Part shown: positions 9,700 to 17,762 of the stretch, piece after piece
How positions within the stretch are numbered: the stretch's first letter is position 1
How the letters are laid out: every line of letters begins with the position of its first letter
NCBI GenBank assembly: GCA_945870315.1
Contig: CAMBRR010000002.1
Location: 32,909 to 96,908 of the forward strand
Origin: an uncultured Bacteroidales bacterium
GTDB lineage: Bacteria; Bacteroidota; Bacteroidia; Bacteroidales; UBA932
Reading direction: 5' to 3'
Length of the DNA stretch: 64,000 nucleotides
Notes under the pieces: model-generated
What the model saw: the letters and a program-made list of their open reading frames with translations, nothing else
Told to the model about the DNA's origin: nothing
The model's database searches: none
Program-made: the position numbers and the translations under genes

Positions 9700-11325
9700 A
9701 TGGATAGAAGAAATTTCATTAAAGCCACAGGCTGGTCAATGGTAGGACTAGCAGCCACCGGCAGCCTGCTCGGAGCCTGCACACCAGGATCAAAGAAAGC
9801 AAAAATGATAGTGCCAACCCCGGATTCACGCAAAATGTACTGGGGAGACCTGCACAACCACTGTAACATCACATACGGGCACGGAGATATGAGGGATGCC
9901 TTCGAAGCGGCCAAAGAGCAACTGGACTTCGTGAGCGTCACACCTCACGCGATGTGGCCTGACATCAACCTGCTGAACAAGGAGCCTAGGCTCAAATGGG
10001 TAATCGGCTACCACACCGATGCCTTCGGAAGACTCCGCAGGGGCGGATATGAGAAATATTCAGCCATGACCAAGGAGTACAACAAGGAAGGAGAATTCCT
10101 TACATTCATCGGATATGAGGCCCACAGCATGATTTACGGTGACCACGTGGCACTCCACAAGGACCTCGATGCACCGCTGGTAAACTGCTCATCCATAGAG
10201 AATTGGAAAGAGAAGTTCAAAGGTCAGGATGTTTTTGTCACACCTCACCACATGGGCTATCAGGAAGGCTACAGGGGATATAATTGGAAATATTTCACCG
10301 AAGGTGACCAGACTCCGTTCGTGGAAATGTATTCCCGCCACGGTCTTGCCGAAGGGGATATGGGAGATTATCCGTACCTTCACGACATGGGACCTCGCCA
10401 GTGGGAAGGAACCATCCAATATGGTCTGCTTCAGGGACATAAGTTCGGTATTATGGGTTCAACAGACCAGCATTCCGGCTATCCTGGAAGCTACGGTGAC
10501 GGTCGCGTGGGCGTTCTTGCCGACAGTCTTACAAGGGATGAAATATGGAACGGCCTGAAAAGTCGCAACGTGTGCTGCGCAACCGGTGACAAGATTGTCG
10601 TGGACTTCCGTATCGGTGATGCCGTGATGGGAGATGTCATCAAGGCAGATAAGAGGAAAATCTATGTCAATGTGCAGGGACAGAGCTGCATAGACTATGT
10701 GGACATTGTCAAGAACGGCCAGATTATCGCCCGTCTGAACGGTCCTCTCATCCCGCAGATGCCGACAGGTGATATGGTCCGCTGCAAAATCAAGATGGAA
10801 TATGGATGGAATCGTGAAGAAAATTACGTATCTTGGAACGGCAAAGTGAGTGTTAGCAAGGGACGCATCCTCAGCGTTACTCCTTGTTTCCGCGGAGCAG
10901 CCTTCACATCACCACAGGAGGGCGAGACTGAGTTCCATACTCACGTAAACAGAATACGTTCAGTTTCAGACACTTCCACAGAACTGGAGCTCTATACGTC
11001 GAAGAACCCTAACACCACTACTCCTGCAACCCAGGCGGTGATTCTGGACGTTGAGATGCCTCTTGACGGAGTCATCACATCGGATTTCAACGGTAAGGCC
11101 TTCAGTCACTCCCTGGCAGAACTGCTGGAAGGCTCACGCACACATTTCATGCGCGGCTGGCTCAGCGAGGCTGTACTTTTCAACAGGGCAATGCCGGAGA
11201 GTTGCTTCACGGTTGAGCACTATATGGAAGATTCGCAAAAGGAGAAAGACACTGACTGGTACTATGTTCGCGTACGCCAGAGAGACGGTCAGTGGTTATG
11301 GACATCACCGATTTGGGTTGAATAG
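9700..11325 (+). CDS. PHP/DUF3604-like metallohydrolase with RR lipoprotein signal
   Basis: A 541-residue exported protein of unknown activity. Its N-terminus, MDRRNFIK followed by a hydrophobic segment and LLGAC (cysteine 27), combines a twin-arginine-like motif with a lipobox. After the signal it starts a PHP-type metal site: GDLHNH at 49-54, HGDM shortly after, then VTPHHMGY and GSTDQHSGY further along. These histidines and aspartates fit a metal-dependent phosphoesterase or hydrolase of the PHP superfamily, closest in style to DUF3604 proteins. The last 200 residues look like a beta-rich accessory domain. It lies between the 6-O-sulfatase and the PL21 lyase in one operon, so a role on heparan fragments is likely, but the reaction is unknown. 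The gap before it is 40 bp. Confidence 0.7.
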   Translation: MDRRNFIKATGWSMVGLAATGSLLGACTPGSKKAKMIVPTPDSRKMYWGDLHNHCNITYGHGDMRDAFEAAKEQLDFVSVTPHAMWPDINLLNKEPRLKWVIGYHTDAFGRLRRGGYEKYSAMTKEYNKEGEFLTFIGYEAHSMIYGDHVALHKDLDAPLVNCSSIENWKEKFKGQDVFVTPHHMGYQEGYRGYNWKYFTEGDQTPFVEMYSRHGLAEGDMGDYPYLHDMGPRQWEGTIQYGLLQGHKFGIMGSTDQHSGYPGSYGDGRVGVLADSLTRDEIWNGLKSRNVCCATGDKIVVDFRIGDAVMGDVIKADKRKIYVNVQGQSCIDYVDIVKNGQIIARLNGPLIPQMPTGDMVRCKIKMEYGWNREENYVSWNGKVSVSKGRILSVTPCFRGAAFTSPQEGETEFHTHVNRIRSVSDTSTELELYTSKNPNTTTPATQAVILDVEMPLDGVITSDFNGKAFSHSLAELLEGSRTHFMRGWLSEAVLFNRAMPESCFTVEHYMEDSQKEKDTDWYYVRVRQRDGQWLWTSPIWVE

Positions 11326-11339
11326 ATTTTTTGAACACT

Positions 11340-13727
11340 ATGAAAACAATATCTATAATTACAGCCACTCTGTTTTCTGCAGCAATGTGCCTTACAAGCA
11401 TCCCCGCACAAGCTCAGCAAGCTGTTGAACGTCAGGAGAAAGAGGTGGTATGGACTCAGATGGGGCAGGTTTCAGTACCCCTTCCACCGAAAGAGCATCC
11501 CCGCTTGTATATACGCAGCGGAGAAATTCCTGCCTTGAAGGAGAAAATGGCTACCGATCAGGGCAGGAAAATCCTTGGCCAGATTCGCAAGGCTGCCATT
11601 CCACGCACCCCAGCAGAAGAAGCCAAGGTAACTGACCACGGTTTCCGCTACTACGCTCAGATGCGCGGAGTGACCTCACAGGTCCAGCTTGACGCATTGG
11701 AATACCTCACCCAGGGCGACGAGAAGATGGCACGCAGAGCAATAACTTCTATGCTTGACACCCTCAAAAGGACCAATTTCGGTACAAAGAACGACCTCTC
11801 CCGTGCCAGTGGTTCGATGCTTATGGTAGGCGCCATCGTCTATGACTGGTGCTATGACAAAATGAGCACGGATGAACGTGAGGCCTATATCAAGGAGTTC
11901 GTGCGGATTGCAGGAACTATGGAGTGCCACTATCCGCCGAAGAGGACGGAGCCTATTGCGGGCCATAGTTCGGAATGGATGATCCTCAGGGATATGCTCT
12001 CCTGCGGAATCGCTATCTATGATGAATATCCTGATATGTACAACTATGTAATCCAGATGATATACGAGGATTATATCCCTGTCAGGAACTTTATCTACAA
12101 GGGTAAGAACTACCACCAGGGCTCCGGCTATGTTACAGTCCGTTTCCTCAATGACTTGAACAGCCTGTGGATTCTGGACAAGATGGGAGCAGGGGCAATC
12201 TATAACCCTGACCAGCAATATGTCCTTTATGATTTCATCTACCGCAGACGCCCTGATGGACAGGTACTTCCTGCCGGAGATGTGAATCCGGCCCCGAGAA
12301 ACAGACCGCAGACCTACTCCATGCCGGCAATGCTTGCAGCCAGCTACTATCACGACCCATATCTGATGTATGAATATGAGCGCAAGCCATCCACCGAGCA
12401 GCATATGCTCATTCTGGAGTTGCTCTGGAGGGACTTCGACCTGAAGGGAAAAGCTCCGGTTGACCTTCCTCTTACCCGCTTCAGCGGTACTCCTTTCGGC
12501 TGGATGATTGCACGCACAGGATGGGACTCAAACAGTGTCGTAGCTGAGATGAAGATCAACGAAAATTTCGTTGGAAACCACCAGCATCTGGACGGGGGTT
12601 CCTTCCAGATATATTACAAAGGCCCGCTTGCAATTGACTCAGGTTCATACCAGGGCTCATCCGGTGGCTACAACAGCCCTCACTGCAAGAATTATTTCAA
12701 AAGGACCATCGCCCACAATTCACTCCTGATCTATGACCCGGACGAGAAATTTGCCTGCTGGAACTATGGTGGAGGCGACAAGACAGAATTCGCAAGCAAC
12801 GATGGTGGCCAAAGAATGCCTGGTGACAGGTGGGATACCTGCCGCAGCTTTGAGGATCTTCTTAGTGAGGATTACACTGTAGGTCAGACACTTGCACACG
12901 GCTTTGGACCAGAAACCCAAGAACCTGAATGGTCATACCTTAAAGGCGATATCACAAAGGCCTATTCTGCCAAAGTCAAGGATGTTCGCAGGAGCTTTGC
13001 CTTCCTCAACCTCGGTCTAGAGGAGCATCCGGCTGCAATGGTGATCTACGACCACGTCGTTTCATCGGATCCTTCATTCCGTAAATACTTCCTGCTTCAT
13101 AGCATCGAAGAGCCTGCCCTTTACCCAGCAAAAGGCAAGAAAACCTTACCTTCATTCAGGATTGCCCGCACCCGGGACGGGGACTCCGGCCAGATGCTTT
13201 GCAGCGTGCTTCTGCCTCAGGCTCAGAACCTTTCAATGGAAAAGGTCGGAGGGAAAGGCAAGGAGTTCTGGGTATTCGGAGAAAACTATCCAAATAAAGC
13301 AACATCTCGTCCCGATCCATGCAACGAGCGCGGGGAATGGAGGGTTGAGCTTTGTCCAAAGAACCCTGCCGATGAAGATTGCTTCCTGAACGTGATCCAG
13401 GTTGGCGATGCAGGATGCAAGGACCTCCCTGTTCAAAGGATTGATGCACAGGAGGTTGTAGGAGCCATCATTGCCGACAGAGCTGTGCTTTTCTGCCGTG
13501 ATTCAAAGACCCTAGACAAGGCATTCTCCTTCACCCTTTCAGACAAGGACATCCATGTAGCTGGCAAAATGACAAAAGAACTGAAGGTTCTGGTAACTGA
13601 CCTTGCAGCTGGAAACTGGAAGGTAATGCGTGACGGGAAGGTATTCCTGGAAAGCATCAAGGTCAATGCCACAGACGGCACCCTTTACCTCACACTCCCT
13701 GCTGGAGAGTACCAGTTCCTAAAATAG
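11340..13727 (+). CDS. Heparinase II-type lyase PL21
   Basis: Predicted lyase for both heparin and heparan sulfate, 795 residues from the ATG at 11340; an in-frame TTG nine bases earlier is less likely. The signal peptide ends near PAQA (about residue 25). With this start the catalytic residues are His209 and Glu212 in AGHSSEW, Tyr264 in GSGYVTV, and His414/His416 in GNHQHLDGGSF; their spacing matches the His202, Glu205, Tyr257 and His406 I recall for Pedobacter heparinase II. The (alpha/alpha) toroid, the central beta-sheet domain and a small C-terminal domain ending LPAGEYQFLK are all there, and length is normal. Paired with PL12, it lets the locus degrade chains of differing sulfation. Confidence 0.93.
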   Translation: MKTISIITATLFSAAMCLTSIPAQAQQAVERQEKEVVWTQMGQVSVPLPPKEHPRLYIRSGEIPALKEKMATDQGRKILGQIRKAAIPRTPAEEAKVTDHGFRYYAQMRGVTSQVQLDALEYLTQGDEKMARRAITSMLDTLKRTNFGTKNDLSRASGSMLMVGAIVYDWCYDKMSTDEREAYIKEFVRIAGTMECHYPPKRTEPIAGHSSEWMILRDMLSCGIAIYDEYPDMYNYVIQMIYEDYIPVRNFIYKGKNYHQGSGYVTVRFLNDLNSLWILDKMGAGAIYNPDQQYVLYDFIYRRRPDGQVLPAGDVNPAPRNRPQTYSMPAMLAASYYHDPYLMYEYERKPSTEQHMLILELLWRDFDLKGKAPVDLPLTRFSGTPFGWMIARTGWDSNSVVAEMKINENFVGNHQHLDGGSFQIYYKGPLAIDSGSYQGSSGGYNSPHCKNYFKRTIAHNSLLIYDPDEKFACWNYGGGDKTEFASNDGGQRMPGDRWDTCRSFEDLLSEDYTVGQTLAHGFGPETQEPEWSYLKGDITKAYSAKVKDVRRSFAFLNLGLEEHPAAMVIYDHVVSSDPSFRKYFLLHSIEEPALYPAKGKKTLPSFRIARTRDGDSGQMLCSVLLPQAQNLSMEKVGGKGKEFWVFGENYPNKATSRPDPCNERGEWRVELCPKNPADEDCFLNVIQVGDAGCKDLPVQRIDAQEVVGAIIADRAVLFCRDSKTLDKAFSFTLSDKDIHVAGKMTKELKVLVTDLAAGNWKVMRDGKVFLESIKVNATDGTLYLTLPAGEYQFLK

Positions 13728-13751
13728 AAGCACGACCAACACCGTAAAAAC

Positions 13752-15098
13752 ATGAATAAGAAACTACTGTATGCAGCCACTTTGGCGGCGGTTCCGGCAG
13801 CCCTTGCAGCCCAGCAGAAACCGAATGTGATTTATATCATGACCGACCAGCACTGGGCCGGAGCGATGAGCTGTGCAGGCAATACCGACCTGCACACTCC
13901 GAATATGGACCGTCTGGCAGAGCACGGAGTCCGTTTCACCAATGCCTATTGCTCCTTCCCTCTCAGTGGCCCATCCCGCGCAGCAATGTTCACGGGCTAC
14001 ATGCCTTCCCAAAGCGGGATGGACGAGAACGAGATGCCGCTTGTAGATTCGCTCAGGCACAATACATTGGGGCAAGTTGTCGCAGATGCGGGCTACGACT
14101 GCGTATATGCCGGGAAATGGCATGTGAATACCATTTCAATCCCCGACGGAGAGTTCGGTTTCAGGAACATCAAGGACAACGGTGACCAGGGCCTTGCAGA
14201 AGCGTGCGTTGACTATCTGCGTACCAGGAAGAAAAACAAGCCTTTCTTCCTGGTCGCTTCATACATCAACCCTCACAACATATGTGAATTTGCACGCGGC
14301 CAGAGAACTCCTCACGCTGATGTGCCTACAGCCGCTGTCAAAGACTGCCCGAATCTTCCGGACAATTTCAATGTCGGCCCTTATGACGCCAAGGTCCTCC
14401 GCTATGAGCAAGGACTCAGGTATGCTCTCTACCCTAGCGTGGACTACAGTCCCGACGACTGGAGACTTTACCGCAATGCATATTGCAGGCTGATTGAAGC
14501 TGTCGATGCTCAAATCGGAGTCATCGTCGATGAAATCGACAGGCAGAATCTCTGGAAGAACACCGTCATCGTGTTCACATCTGACCACGGAGACGGCTAC
14601 GGAGCCCACCAATGGAATCAGAAAACTGCTCTGTATGAGGAAGTTGCGAATGTCCCTATGATTGTATGCCTCCCTAACGGGAAAAACGCAGGAGAGGTCA
14701 ATGATGCGCTTATCAACGGCGGAATTGACCTTATGCCCTCGATATGCGATTTCACCGGAGCTGAGCTTCCTCACGGCAGAAAGGGCGTCAGCTGGCGCAG
14801 TGCAGCAGAGGAGCTTACATCCACCCAGGAATATATCATTACCGAAACCAATTTCAAGCAAACCTCCGGAACCGTAGGCTGGATGGTCCGTACTCCACGC
14901 TACAAATACGTACTTTATGACAAAGGCCTCTACCGCGAACAGCTCTATGACATGGAAAATGACCGAGGTGAAACGGTCAACCTTGCCGTTGAGTCCAGAT
15001 ACGAAGATATCCTCAACCAGATGAGGGAAATCCTGCGTAACTGGCTCAAGACCACACCTGGTCCGAACCGAAATCACCATCTGAAGTATATTCCGTAG
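13752..15098 (+). CDS. S1 family sulfatase, specificity unassigned
   Basis: A 448-residue sulfatase with an ordinary signal peptide (cleavage near ALAA/QQK). The maturation site is S72-G-P-S-R in FPLSGPSRAAMF, again a serine-type site. The metal-binding opening VIYIMTDQH, the GKWHV motif near residue 119 and FTSDHGDGYGAHQW are in place, so the enzyme should be active. It follows the PL21 gene by 24 bp and should remove one sulfate class (2-O, N- or 3-O) from heparan fragments; I cannot decide which from sequence alone. After its stop the operon is interrupted by the toxin-antitoxin pair. Confidence 0.85.
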   Translation: MNKKLLYAATLAAVPAALAAQQKPNVIYIMTDQHWAGAMSCAGNTDLHTPNMDRLAEHGVRFTNAYCSFPLSGPSRAAMFTGYMPSQSGMDENEMPLVDSLRHNTLGQVVADAGYDCVYAGKWHVNTISIPDGEFGFRNIKDNGDQGLAEACVDYLRTRKKNKPFFLVASYINPHNICEFARGQRTPHADVPTAAVKDCPNLPDNFNVGPYDAKVLRYEQGLRYALYPSVDYSPDDWRLYRNAYCRLIEAVDAQIGVIVDEIDRQNLWKNTVIVFTSDHGDGYGAHQWNQKTALYEEVANVPMIVCLPNGKNAGEVNDALINGGIDLMPSICDFTGAELPHGRKGVSWRSAAEELTSTQEYIITETNFKQTSGTVGWMVRTPRYKYVLYDKGLYREQLYDMENDRGETVNLAVESRYEDILNQMREILRNWLKTTPGPNRNHHLKYIP

Positions 15099-15161
15099 TC
15101 ATTGTGTGACATCTGAATTTTGCCTCATCTTTGCTAAAACATAATTTTACTTATAAATAAA

Positions 15162-15192
15162 TTTGCCATATATATAAAATTCCCTATCTTTG
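15162..15192 (+). promoter_or_regulatory. Promoter of the XRE/PIN toxin-antitoxin operon
   Basis: TTTG at 15162-15165 and TATCTTTG at 15185-15192 are separated by 19 bp. Both fit the Bacteroidetes -33 and -7 consensus elements. Transcription should begin a few bases downstream, just ahead of the 9-bp tandem repeats. Confidence 0.75.
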
Positions 15193-15201
15193 CAGAACTG
15201 T

Positions 15202-15255
15202 AAACTTGTGAAACTTGTGAAACTTGCGAAACTTGCGAAACTTGCGAAACTTGTG
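15202..15255 (+). repeat. Six tandem 9-bp repeats (AAACTTGYG) in the TA leader
   Basis: Six head-to-tail copies of AAACTTGTG or AAACTTGCG fill the leader between the promoter and the antitoxin start codon, ending 8 bp before the ATG. Order of variants is TG, TG, CG, CG, CG, TG. They could be stacked binding sites for the antitoxin protein, or a slippage-prone tract that varies in copy number. Confidence 0.9.
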
Positions 15256-15263
15256 TCGATAGT

Positions 15264-15791
15264 ATGAAAGATAGGGATTTATCAAGGCAAAAGATTGCTG
15301 CAGAGCAGATTGAGGCAGCGATGAAGGAATGCGGACTTGGGAAAAAGCAATTCGCTGAATTGATGCACAAAAATCCTTCTGAGGTGACCAAATGGCTCAG
15401 TGGGAAGCATAATTTCACAATAGCACTGCTGGAGGAGATTTCAAAGGTTCTTGGTGTCCGGATAACAGGTGTGGAAGACGTAAGTGGACTTGTATGTGGA
15501 TACACAGAGAATAGTGAGCCGTCACAGTTGGAAGACTCTGGTGCGACGTATAGTCTGGACCTCTGCCTGAGCAGAAAAATCAGGCAGAGGTCTTCCGTGC
15601 TTGGAATAAGCGCAAAACATTATCTTGAACTACTTGTAGATGAGGATATCAGAAAATCCACTTCCCTTCCGAGGGTAAGTCTGCCGTCGGTCTATGACGA
15701 TGTCGTTCATAAATATGCCGGCATCGCCTCTTGCCCGAAGGTGGAAGATTTGGATAATGATGAAAGGCTAGCAAGAATATGGAACCGGTAA
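15264..15791 (+). CDS. XRE-family antitoxin of a PIN toxin-antitoxin pair
   Basis: A 175-residue DNA-binding protein. Residues about 10-72 form an XRE/Cro helix-turn-helix (KKQFAELMHKNPSEVTKWLSG is the core, with SKVLGVRI closing the fold). The C-terminal part, about 95-175, is a separate region ending in LDNDERLARIWNR that probably wraps the toxin. The stop overlaps the PIN gene start by 13 bp, the usual translational coupling in toxin-antitoxin operons. The likely role is to neutralise the PIN nuclease and repress the operon, probably through the repeats in its own leader. Antitoxin function is inferred from the arrangement. The pair interrupts the heparan operon. Confidence 0.8.
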   Translation: MKDRDLSRQKIAAEQIEAAMKECGLGKKQFAELMHKNPSEVTKWLSGKHNFTIALLEEISKVLGVRITGVEDVSGLVCGYTENSEPSQLEDSGATYSLDLCLSRKIRQRSSVLGISAKHYLELLVDEDIRKSTSLPRVSLPSVYDDVVHKYAGIASCPKVEDLDNDERLARIWNR

Positions 15792-16192
15792 AAGTATTCA
15801 TCGACACAAATGTAGTTCTGGATTATTTCACCGGAAGGATGGGCGACAATAATGCAGAAACCATAGTTCAGATTGGACAGAATCCGCAGTTTGATTTATG
15901 CATCTCACTGCTTTCTGCCGTTAATGTGCTTTATGTCACACATAAATATGCTCCTTCTCTGAAGCCATCGGACATTGCACGGCTGTTTACCATTCTTCCA
16001 CAGGACTATCAGCAATATTGCAATGCCCAGACATATAACCTGGACGATTTCGAAGATGCAGTTCAGATTGCCTGTGCCACGCAGAACGGATGCAAGGCAA
16101 TTGTTTCCCGCGACAGGCACCTGCTTGAATTATCTAGCATCAGCTACCCTGCAATTTATTCCCCCGAAGAGTTTATAAATGCAGTCACATAA
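15779..16192 (+). CDS. PIN-domain ribonuclease toxin
   Basis: A 137-residue single-domain PIN protein. Acidic residues expected in the metal site are visible: Asp9 (VFIDTNVVLD), Asp93 in FEDAVQIACA and Asp112 in VSRDRHL, with the C-terminal phrase YSPEEFI typical of PIN proteins. Family members cleave RNA with Mg2+ or Mn2+; the RNA target here is unknown. The gene overlaps the XRE antitoxin gene, so the two are one operon. It may stabilise the surrounding locus or act as a stress or phage-defence module; neither can be decided from the sequence. Confidence 0.85.
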   Translation: MEPVKVFIDTNVVLDYFTGRMGDNNAETIVQIGQNPQFDLCISLLSAVNVLYVTHKYAPSLKPSDIARLFTILPQDYQQYCNAQTYNLDDFEDAVQIACATQNGCKAIVSRDRHLLELSSISYPAIYSPEEFINAVT

Positions 16193-16204
16193 TCAAAAAA
16201 AACA

Positions 16205-16212
16205 TAACTTTG
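16205..16212 (+). promoter_or_regulatory. Candidate -7 element for the third sulfatase
   Basis: TAACTTTG fits TAnnTTTG and lies 35 bp before the sulfatase start, in the 55-bp gap after the toxin gene. The -33 position lacks a clear TTG, so this is weaker. If real, it restores expression of the sulfatase downstream of the inserted toxin-antitoxin pair. Confidence 0.4.
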
Positions 16213-16247
16213 TCAGAGTGAATTAAGTAATCCACAAACCACCAGAA

Positions 16248-17759
16248 ATGACACTGAAAAAATATCTATTGCCTCTGTCGTCACTGGCCGCTGTCGGATG
16301 CGCGGCCTCACAGCAGCAACAACCCAACATCATCTATGTATTTCCGGACCAGTTCAGGAACCAGGCCATGGCATTTTGGAACGAGCCTGAATTCTCGTCA
16401 AACGTCGAATGGAAGGCAGACCCGGTACACACACCGAACCTTGACTCATTCGCAAAAGAAAGCGTTGTGCTCTCTCACGCGATGAGCAACTGCCCACTCA
16501 GCAGTCCCTACAGAGGAATCTTTCTGACAGGAATGTATCCGGAAAGAAGCGGAATCACACTCAACTGTATGGCCGAAAGACCAGAAAGCAGCCTCAGAGA
16601 GGATGCGATATGCATCAGCGACGTATTGTCCGCCAACGGGTACAGCTGCGGTTACATCGGTAAACTCCACGCAGACTTCCCTACTCCGAACGATCCCGAG
16701 CATCCTGGAGAATATGTCAGCAGCCGAAGGCCCGAATGGGATGCATATACACCGCCAGAAAAAAGGCACGGCTTTTCTTACTGGTACTCATACGGTACCT
16801 TTGACGTCCACAAGGAACCACATTACTGGGACACAGAAGGTAAACGTCACGACATAAAAGAATATTCCGTAAAACACGAGACAGACAAGGCCATCGAGTT
16901 TCTAAGGAACACCTCAGGTCAGCGGAATCCTGAAGCCCCATTCTTCCTCGCTCTTGCATACAATCCTCCACACAGCCCATACGAAAGCCTCGATGACTGT
17001 ATGGAAGAAGATTACAATCTATATAAAGACTTGTCGTACAAAGACTTATATGTAAGGGCGAATGCCGACACCACTCTTGAAAAGGCTCCAGCGGCAAGAT
17101 ACTATTTTGCAAATGTAACCGGAGTGGACAGAGAATTCGGCAGACTTCTGGACGAAGTCAAAAGACTAGGTCTTGACAAGAACACCATCATAGTCTTCAC
17201 CTCAGACCATGGAGAAACAATGTGCAGCCAGGGCACAAGCGATCCGAAGAATTCCATTTATACCGAATCCTTCAATGTCCCGTTTATCGTCAGATATCCC
17301 GGCAAGTTGCGCCCTCACGTTGACCGCACCCTGCTCAGTTCCATAGACATATACCCTACACTCCTGTCACTTGCCGGACTTGGAGACAAGATTCCGGAAA
17401 GCGCTGAAGGAAGAGACCTTTCAGGCATCCTTCTGGAGAACGGGCAAGAATGCGATGCACCTGAATCCGTGCTCTATATCAGGAATGTCAATGGTGAAAA
17501 AGATGAAAACGGACTGGTGCGTGGCTTCTTCCCTGTCGCCAGAGGCATAAAGACCGCAACTCACACGATGGAAATTGCAATCAACAGGGACAAAGCCATC
17601 AGCAGAGTACTCCTGTTCAACGACTTGGAAGACCCTTATCAGATGAACAACCTGGATATCAACGAGAACAAGGAACTTTTCGACAGCCTTTGCGTAATCC
17701 TCTCCTCAAAACTTGAAGAGGCCAACGACATCTGGTTCCGCGAAAAGATCCTCAAGTAA
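16248..17759 (+). CDS. S1 family sulfatase (SSPYR type), lipoprotein
   Basis: A 503-residue sulfatase with lipobox AAVGC (cysteine 18). The maturation motif is S85-S-P-Y-R in NCPLSSPYRGIFLTG, a serine-type site of a different subfamily from the two SGPSR enzymes upstream. IIYVFPDQF near residue 28, GYIGKLHADF and FTSDHGETM supply the remaining active-site text. The FPDQ variant of the usual TDD/TDQ metal motif still keeps an aspartate. It is last in the rightward group and ends 3 bp from the oppositely directed GH109 gene. Its substrate could belong to either adjacent polysaccharide locus; strand and family favour the heparan operon. Confidence 0.85.
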   Translation: MTLKKYLLPLSSLAAVGCAASQQQQPNIIYVFPDQFRNQAMAFWNEPEFSSNVEWKADPVHTPNLDSFAKESVVLSHAMSNCPLSSPYRGIFLTGMYPERSGITLNCMAERPESSLREDAICISDVLSANGYSCGYIGKLHADFPTPNDPEHPGEYVSSRRPEWDAYTPPEKRHGFSYWYSYGTFDVHKEPHYWDTEGKRHDIKEYSVKHETDKAIEFLRNTSGQRNPEAPFFLALAYNPPHSPYESLDDCMEEDYNLYKDLSYKDLYVRANADTTLEKAPAARYYFANVTGVDREFGRLLDEVKRLGLDKNTIIVFTSDHGETMCSQGTSDPKNSIYTESFNVPFIVRYPGKLRPHVDRTLLSSIDIYPTLLSLAGLGDKIPESAEGRDLSGILLENGQECDAPESVLYIRNVNGEKDENGLVRGFFPVARGIKTATHTMEIAINRDKAISRVLLFNDLEDPYQMNNLDINENKELFDSLCVILSSKLEEANDIWFREKILK

Positions 17760-17762
17760 AAA

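Noticed and set aside
14259-15080. 273-codon open frame on the minus strand inside the sulfatase gene
   Set aside because: It lies wholly opposite a sulfatase with intact motifs and its translation has no recognisable domain; it is an antisense shadow.
15202-15255. Tandem 9-bp repeats as a CRISPR array
   Set aside because: The repeats are only 9 bp, have no spacers, and no cas genes are near. They are a tandem repeat in a leader.
15134-15505. Minus-strand frame with a SQV repeat
   Set aside because: The repeated peptide is only the 9-bp tandem repeat read in reverse and the frame crosses the antitoxin gene.
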